Origin: DATAEU01 sp046724395
GTDB lineage: Bacteria > Actinomycetota > UBA4738 > HRBIN12
Direction: 5' to 3'
Assembly (NCBI GenBank): GCA_046724395.1
Contig: JBKOWM010000050.1
Coordinates: 1 to 11,536, forward strand
Length of the DNA: 11,536 bases
Under the pieces are notes generated by a model, which searched no databases, was not told where the DNA came from, and saw only the letters and a list, made by a program, of their open reading frames with translations. Position 1 is the stretch's first letter. Each line of letters starts with the position of its first letter. The translations under genes were made by a program, and so were the position numbers. Positions 7,611 through 11,536 of this stretch are shown here, piece after piece.

Positions 7611-8440
7611 GGCTCGTCGTCGCCGGGGCCGGAGGCGGACTCGGACGGGCCTTCCTTGACGTCGTTCCGCCCGTGCACGACGTGGACGCGTTCACGCACG
7701 CGGACCTCGATGTGGCGGACCGAGACGTGGTCATGCGAACACTCCGGCCGTTACGACCCGACGCGATCCTCAACTTCGCGGCGTACACCGACGTGGACGG
7801 ATGCGAGTCCGCTCCGCTGCGCGCGATGCGCGACAACGAGCTCGGTCCCCGGAGCCTCGCCGAGACCGCGCGCGCGAGCGGCGCGGTGCTGGTCCATGTC
7901 TCGACCGATTACGTGTTCGACGGCGAGAAGGGTCGTCCGTACGATGAGCGGGATCGGCCCAACCCGGTGAGCGTGTACGCGAGGAGCAAACTGGCCGGCG
8001 AGCGTGCGGTCGCCGACGTCTTGCCGGAGCATTTCATCGTCCGGACGGGGTACGTGTTCGGAAGCGGGAAGGACTACTGTACTCGTGCGCTCCGTCGGCT
8101 GCGTGCGGGGCGTCGCGCGGGGGGCATCGCCGACCGCGTCGGATCGCCGACGTACGTTCGGCATTTGGCCGACCGCATCGTGGCTCTCGTTCTGACCGAG
8201 CGTTTTGGGATGTACCACCTGGCGGGGGATCGCGCAGCGAGCTGGTTCGACGTCCTGTGCTACGCCAAGACGATCTGTGGTCTAGCCGTCGACGTCGACG
8301 CGCAGCAGGCGCATGCGCTCGGCCTGGTCGCGCCGCGTCCAAAAAACTCTTCGCTCGTGAGCGTGTTCCTCCGCGCTGCGGGCGTTCCGCCGGTGCCCCC
8401 GTTCGAGGTGGGGCTTCACGAGCTTCTCGATCGCCTCTGA
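7607..8440 (+). CDS. rmlD: dTDP-4-dehydrorhamnose reductase
   Basis: A 277-residue SDR-fold enzyme that reduces dTDP-4-keto-L-rhamnose to dTDP-L-rhamnose with NAD(P)H, the last step of the pathway. It opens with a glycine-rich nucleotide-binding loop (G7-AGGGLG13), then NFAAYTDVD, STDYVFDG (99-106) and Y124-ARSK128, the catalytic Tyr/Lys pair. IVRTGYVFG follows, and the family-typical RPKNSSL segment lies near the C-terminus. GTG 7607 is taken as the start because the glycine-rich motif begins at residue 7 and the codon overlaps the rmlB stop in GTGA. The frame stays open far upstream through rmlB, but that part is out-of-frame rmlB sequence with no family similarity. It is the last gene of the plus-strand block and is followed by a hairpin terminator. 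Confidence 0.93.
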   Translation: MRLVVAGAGGGLGRAFLDVVPPVHDVDAFTHADLDVADRDVVMRTLRPLRPDAILNFAAYTDVDGCESAPLRAMRDNELGPRSLAETARASGAVLVHVSTDYVFDGEKGRPYDERDRPNPVSVYARSKLAGERAVADVLPEHFIVRTGYVFGSGKDYCTRALRRLRAGRRAGGIADRVGSPTYVRHLADRIVALVLTERFGMYHLAGDRAASWFDVLCYAKTICGLAVDVDAQQAHALGLVAPRPKNSSLVSVFLRAAGVPPVPPFEVGLHELLDRL

Positions 8441-8688
8441 CGAGAGCTACGTCGTGCACCTCGCAAGCGCGAGCTGGGTCGCAGGTGGTAAGACGATCGG
8501 CCGGCTGGTTGGTAGAACGGAGGTTCCGTCGGGTCGGGTGACCTCAGTATCTGCGATGGAAGGAAGCGGGCGGGGAGACCCGCCCGCTTCTTCGCGTCTG
8601 GAGAGCGCGCGATCGGGGCACGGGTCGACTCGATCAGTGAGGACCGCCGCGCCCAGGCGCCCGGATCTGGGCACCGCGCGCGCCGATG
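8441..8688. other. Intergenic region between convergent rmlD and the G8-domain gene
   Basis: This is 248 bases between two converging genes. Apart from the hairpin at 8561-8592 and a small ACGGA/TCCGT inverted repeat (8517-8529), I see no gene, tRNA or repeat here. Confidence 0.6.
8561..8592. terminator. Hairpin terminator, probably bidirectional
   Basis: A perfect 12-base-pair GC-rich stem (arms 8563-8574 and 8579-8590) closes on the tetraloop GAGA, a GNRA loop. Two further pairs, one of them G-U, extend it to 8561-8592. It lies between the ends of two converging genes, where a terminator is expected. Neither side has a long T tract, as is common in high-GC bacteria, so efficiency is uncertain. 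It could also act as an RNA-stabilising 3' structure. Confidence 0.75.
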
Positions 8689-10362
8689 TCACGCGAACGC
8701 CTGTATTTTCTTGACGGCCCCTGTGGAGAGGTCCATCTCCCATGCCGAGCCGTCCCTTCGCTGCGAACGCAGCAACGATCCGAGGGGGGCGTTTCGACGG
8801 ACGACCATCGATGATTCGAGATCGTTGCCGTTCACGAGGCAGCGGACGAATTCGAGTCGTCTAGCCGTTGAGCAGTCTACGTCCACGACGGTCTTGCAGC
8901 CCTTGATCACCGCGCCAACGACATGTTCGAACTCCTTCGAGGCGTTCGGGCCCGCTGAACGCAGCGCGATCGCCGTCTCGCAAGATTCGATGCGTGGACG
9001 CACGTACCTGTTCCCTCGAGCGACGTCGATCGCGTCGATCTCGAGTCCGATGTCAGATCCTTCGATTACGAGGTCGGTCCAGTCGTGCTGCGTCGTGTAC
9101 GCGCCCTGGGTGACGCCGCCGGCGTTGTTGCGGTACGCGGTGAAGCGTCTTGCGACCCGGCGAGGGGTCGGCGGAGTAGCTGGCGTGTTGTGCCAGAAGT
9201 AGAATCCCCGCCCAACGTTGTTATGCGATACGCAGTCATTGATGGTCCAGGCTTTGTCCCCGGCGGCCTCGGGCCACTCGAACCCGCCCGCAGTGTTGTG
9301 CGCTTGACCGCCGACGGCCACGCAGCCGAGCATCTTGTTCCCGGAGCCGGTCTGCGCACCGAAACCGCGATTGATCGCGTAGTCCTGGTCTCCGAAGCGT
9401 TCGAGAGCGGCGACACAGTGATCATACGTGACGTCGTTTGAGGCATCGCCAGGCATGCCGGCGTCCCACCAATACTGAGCCTCGTTCGTGTCGTAGGCGA
9501 TACAACGGGCGAACGTGATGCCATGTGAGCCGTGCGCGACGAAGGCGTGGGAGCCTCCGTCACGCGCCACGACGCCCTCGACGACCGAGCCACGCGACCC
9601 GTCTCCACAGTGGTGGAAATGGAGCATCCAACGGCCGAGGATCTTCCCGGTTCCGATCTCGGCCGAGGCGCTCGGCTTTCGCGGCCCGAGGTATCGAAGT
9701 TGCGCGTATCGGATCGATTGCGGTCGGGACGACCGGATGAACACGTGTGCTCGGCCCGAGGGCGTACCCTCGATCGACACGGTTCGTGTGAGGTTCATCA
9801 CCTCGGCAGGCGGCACGGACCCGCTCGGTCGAGGAACATGGGATCCGGGCGTGAACGCCGCGAAGCCCGAGGAGCCAAAATCGCCTCCGCCCGTGGGCGC
9901 AACGCGGATGTCGTCGCCGCGCTTCCACGTCCGATGAGTTCCACGCCGGTTCCAAGGCGCTTTGCCCTGACCGAGGATGTCGAGCACTCCACGGTCCATC
10001 ACCCAAAGCCCGACGTCGGAGTCGACGGGGTCCATGGTATCTCCCACGTATCGGCTCTCGTCGACGCCGACGAAACGCAAGGTGTGAACGTGCCCGGGGT
10101 CCGGTTTCATCTCCAGGCGTCCGTGCACGATCAGGTTGCCGCTCATCTCCACGGTGACGGTCGACCTCGGGTCGAACCTCAGCGTGTGTCCGCGCGGGAC
10201 AATCAACGTCGTTAGCGACGTGTCGTGGGTGAGCAAGCGCGTCGTCTGATCGAGGTGCTTGGAGGCAGCCTCGGCGGGGAGCGCTCGCACCACCCGGGAG
10301 GCCAGCGCTCCGCCTACGATCGCCACGGATTTCTTCAGGACGTCCCGTCTCGTCGGATGCAT
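8689..10362 (-). CDS. Tat-exported CEMIP/TMEM2-like protein (G8-like domain plus beta-helix)
   Basis: A 557-residue secreted protein. The N-terminus T4-RRDVLKK11 is a twin-arginine motif, followed by a hydrophobic stretch and an ALPAEA-type cleavage region (about 28-33), so export is probably by the Tat pathway. Residues about 48-139 resemble the glycine-rich G8 domain: LIVPRGHTLRFDP, SGNLIVHGRL, then GVLDILGQGKAPW. NLTRTVSIEG (190-199), LGRWMLHFHHCGD (242-254) and AHGSHGITFARCIAYD (276-291) match the order seen in animal CEMIP and TMEM2 (LTRNIVI, LGRYPIHFH, VHGTHGLL...AYD). The rest (about 290-520) looks like right-handed beta-helix repeats with DCVSHNN-like rungs. The animal proteins bind and depolymerise hyaluronan. 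Here a lyase, hydrolase or binding role on an acidic glycan is inferred, not shown. ATG 10362 has GGAGGG four bases upstream. The frame stays open to 11181 only because it is antisense to the sulfotransferase gene. Confidence 0.85.
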   Translation of the reverse strand: MHPTRRDVLKKSVAIVGGALASRVVRALPAEAASKHLDQTTRLLTHDTSLTTLIVPRGHTLRFDPRSTVTVEMSGNLIVHGRLEMKPDPGHVHTLRFVGVDESRYVGDTMDPVDSDVGLWVMDRGVLDILGQGKAPWNRRGTHRTWKRGDDIRVAPTGGGDFGSSGFAAFTPGSHVPRPSGSVPPAEVMNLTRTVSIEGTPSGRAHVFIRSSRPQSIRYAQLRYLGPRKPSASAEIGTGKILGRWMLHFHHCGDGSRGSVVEGVVARDGGSHAFVAHGSHGITFARCIAYDTNEAQYWWDAGMPGDASNDVTYDHCVAALERFGDQDYAINRGFGAQTGSGNKMLGCVAVGGQAHNTAGGFEWPEAAGDKAWTINDCVSHNNVGRGFYFWHNTPATPPTPRRVARRFTAYRNNAGGVTQGAYTTQHDWTDLVIEGSDIGLEIDAIDVARGNRYVRPRIESCETAIALRSAGPNASKEFEHVVGAVIKGCKTVVDVDCSTARRLEFVRCLVNGNDLESSMVVRRNAPLGSLLRSQRRDGSAWEMDLSTGAVKKIQAFA

Positions 10363-10659
10363 GCGGCCCTCCGATCCGATCGCCTGACTAGTCAGTCTCG
10401 GCACCGACGGCCGTCGTCTTGACCGTCGATTTCGATTTTCGTCACTCTCCGTTGGTCGAGACCGATGGGACTGCACCGACCCGGACGCAAGACCCAAACG
10501 TACGGTGGAGCACCATCCCGGCCGCTGCTGCCCGAAGTCGGACACTACTCCGACGTGCTCGACCTCGCTCGATCGCGGGTGTAGAAACGAGAAGGAGCTT
10601 AGCGCGGCTGAGGGGAGGGCTGAGCCGGCGCCACTCGCGGCACACGGCATACGATCCGC
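10363..10659. promoter_or_regulatory. Divergent intergenic region with palindromes
   Basis: This is 297 bases between the divergent exported-protein and sulfotransferase genes, so it should carry both promoters. On the minus strand GGAGGG (10367-10372) serves the exported-protein gene. A perfect 12-base palindrome CTGACTAGTCAG lies at 10384-10395, just upstream of it, and a GTCGGA/TCCGAC inverted repeat with a six-base spacer lies at 10537-10554. TTGACC at 10419-10424 resembles a plus-strand -35 box but no good -10 follows at the right distance. No small gene with a convincing ribosome binding site is visible. Confidence 0.45.
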
Positions 10660-11364
10660 ATGCCAATTCGCTCGTTCAAATTCAACTACGTTTTCTTGAT
10701 GACGCCGGGGACAGGGTGCACGGCTGTCGGTGAAGGCGCCCTCATTCCGTCCCTCGATGGCGTGTACTTCCCCGCACAGTCGATCGTGGATGAGTCCGGA
10801 ATGACGCTCATCGATCGGAAACATGGCACCTTGTCGCAACTGAAACACGCCGGACTCATATCTGATGAGGAGGCACGTGCAGCATTCAAGTTCACGACGG
10901 TCCGGAACCCGTTCGATCTTCTCGTAACGAGATACGTTCGCCTCCGAGCAAAGAGCCTGAAGCTCAGCGATCCAGCCTTTGTGCTCAACAGACTTCCCGG
11001 GATATCGAACGCGATCGAGATCGCGTGTGAGAGTCCCACGTTCTGTAACTGGGTGGAACGACTGTACCTCCCGCACGGGATCCGCTCTCGCCTCCGGCGT
11101 CCTCTTGCCCGCTACGTAAGACGTCAAGAGCTGTTTGGCCGCTACACGACCGACGCCGACTTCGTCATGCGGTTCGAGCATCTCCAGCGCGACTTCGACG
11201 AAGCAACCAGGCGGTTAGGTGTCAGCACGCGGGTCCTGATCCCACGGCAAAACGTCACGCCGGGAAGGGATGCGGACTACCGGTGCTACTACACACACCG
11301 GGCGAGGAGGATCGTCGAGGCTGTCTTCCAACATGAACTCGAACGTTTCGGATACGACTTCTGA
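10660..11364 (+). CDS. Sulfotransferase family protein
   Basis: A 234-residue PAPS-dependent sulfotransferase candidate, which would move a sulfate group from PAPS to a carbohydrate hydroxyl or amine. The 3'-phosphate-binding motif is clear: TTVRNPFDLLVTRY with R82 and T90 in the usual Arg and Ser positions. FVMRFEHLQRDF and the C-terminal YYTHRARRIVEAVF..ELERFGYDF match the family ending. The 5'-phosphosulfate loop near the N-terminus is TPGTGCTAVG (15-24), where the usual PKTG lysine is Gly17, so activity needs checking. ATG 10660 is the only start after the in-frame stop at 10621, but no clear ribosome binding site precedes it. Base composition is lower in G+C than the neighbours (97 of 180 bases over 10801-10980), which may mean recent acquisition. 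The adjacent CEMIP-like gene suggests both act on the same acidic glycan. Confidence 0.8.
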   Translation: MPIRSFKFNYVFLMTPGTGCTAVGEGALIPSLDGVYFPAQSIVDESGMTLIDRKHGTLSQLKHAGLISDEEARAAFKFTTVRNPFDLLVTRYVRLRAKSLKLSDPAFVLNRLPGISNAIEIACESPTFCNWVERLYLPHGIRSRLRRPLARYVRRQELFGRYTTDADFVMRFEHLQRDFDEATRRLGVSTRVLIPRQNVTPGRDADYRCYYTHRARRIVEAVFQHELERFGYDF

Positions 11365-11436
11365 GTCACGACGTGGCCCCGGGGGCCTCGCTGTTCGCGT
11401 CGCTACGGACGTCTGCGAGCGTCCCCCAAGAACAGC

Positions 11437-11450
11437 TTCCAACGTTGGAA
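11437..11450. repeat. Perfect 14-base palindrome upstream of the last gene
   Basis: TTCCAACGTTGGAA is a perfect inverted repeat ending 15 bases before ATG 11466 and just ahead of the GGGAG ribosome binding site. Its position suits an operator, but a palindrome of this length is expected about once by chance in a sequence this long. Confidence 0.35.
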
Positions 11451-11465
11451 CGGGAGCCGCCGCGT

Positions 11466-11536
11466 ATGTCGGTTCGTCTCAGCATTGTGTTGCCTCACCG
11501 AGCGGGATCACGGCCCTACGGTTATCGACCCGTACC
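11466..11536 (+). CDS. N-terminus of a probable glycosyltransferase (3' partial)
   Basis: ATG 11466 has GGGAG (11452-11456) nine bases upstream and the frame is open to the window end, giving only 23 codons. The peptide begins MSVRLSIVLPHRAGSRPYGY. A short beta strand (LSIVLP) followed by a glycine- or proline-rich turn and YRPV resembles the first strand and loop of GT-B glycosyltransferases, such as those starting VTFVLPGPSRRPVGGYKVVY. Location in a polysaccharide locus supports this. Too little is present for a firm family call. Confidence 0.5.
   Translation, partial: MSVRLSIVLPHRAGSRPYGYRPV

Noticed and set aside
8484..8550. tRNA-like stretch with GGTTGGTAGAAC and GGTTCCGTC
   Set aside because: The pieces resemble D- and T-arm sequences, but no acceptor stem or anticodon arm can be drawn at the right spacing.
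10419..10733. Possible small gene of 104 residues between the divergent genes
   Set aside because: There is no ribosome binding site, the composition is Arg- and Ser-rich, and the frame runs into the sulfotransferase gene out of frame.
10363..11181. N-terminal extension of the exported protein by 273 residues
   Set aside because: It is antisense to the sulfotransferase gene and the divergent control region. The Tat signal and GGAGGG site place the start at 10362.
11375..11387. GGCCCC-G-GGGGCC inverted repeat after the sulfotransferase gene as a terminator
   Set aside because: The arms are separated by one base, so they cannot form a normal hairpin loop without losing pairs, and no T tract follows.

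Overview
The window is a high-GC bacterial fragment, about two-thirds G+C by eye, with dense and mostly co-oriented genes. Gene ends often overlap, and GTG starts and GGAG-type ribosome binding sites are used. This style, together with the product types, suggests an actinobacterium-like organism, but no taxonomic marker is present, so that is an inference. The first 42 bases are not genomic. Positions 9-42 match the Illumina Nextera read-2 transposase adapter, so the fragment was assembled from tagmented, probably metagenomic, reads and the first gene is cut at the contig edge.

Layout. Positions 43-1089 hold a partial polytopic membrane protein, possibly a Wzy-like polymerase. Next come a NodB-type polysaccharide deacetylase (1107-1910), a PglA/CapM-like family 4 glycosyltransferase fused to a GNAT acetyltransferase (1907-3697), a WecA/MraY-family polyprenyl-phosphate sugar-1-phosphate transferase (3664-4653) and a DegT-type PLP sugar aminotransferase (4703-5896), all on the plus strand. 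rmlC lies on the minus strand (5946-6521) and is divergent from rmlB (6639-7610) and rmlD (7607-8440). A strong GNRA-loop hairpin at 8561-8592 ends the rml block. A Tat-exported protein resembling animal CEMIP/TMEM2 hyaluronidases (G8 domain plus beta-helix) lies on the minus strand (8689-10362). A sulfotransferase (10660-11364) is divergent from it, and the start of a probable glycosyltransferase (11466 onward) runs off the end.

How the parts fit. This is an extracellular or cell-surface polysaccharide locus. The WecA-like enzyme would load the first sugar phosphate onto the lipid carrier, and the PglA-like transferase would extend it. RmlB, RmlC and RmlD make dTDP-L-rhamnose, but rmlA is absent from the window. 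The aminotransferase and the GNAT domain could make an N-acylated 4-amino-6-deoxy sugar, possibly branching from the RmlB product. The first gene may polymerise the repeat unit. The deacetylase and sulfotransferase would modify the glycan, and the CEMIP-like protein may bind or cut it outside the cell.

The main points for follow-up are the bacterial CEMIP/TMEM2-like protein beside a sulfotransferase, and the glycosyltransferase-GNAT fusion, which carries a relic-like GTGA gene junction at its seam.
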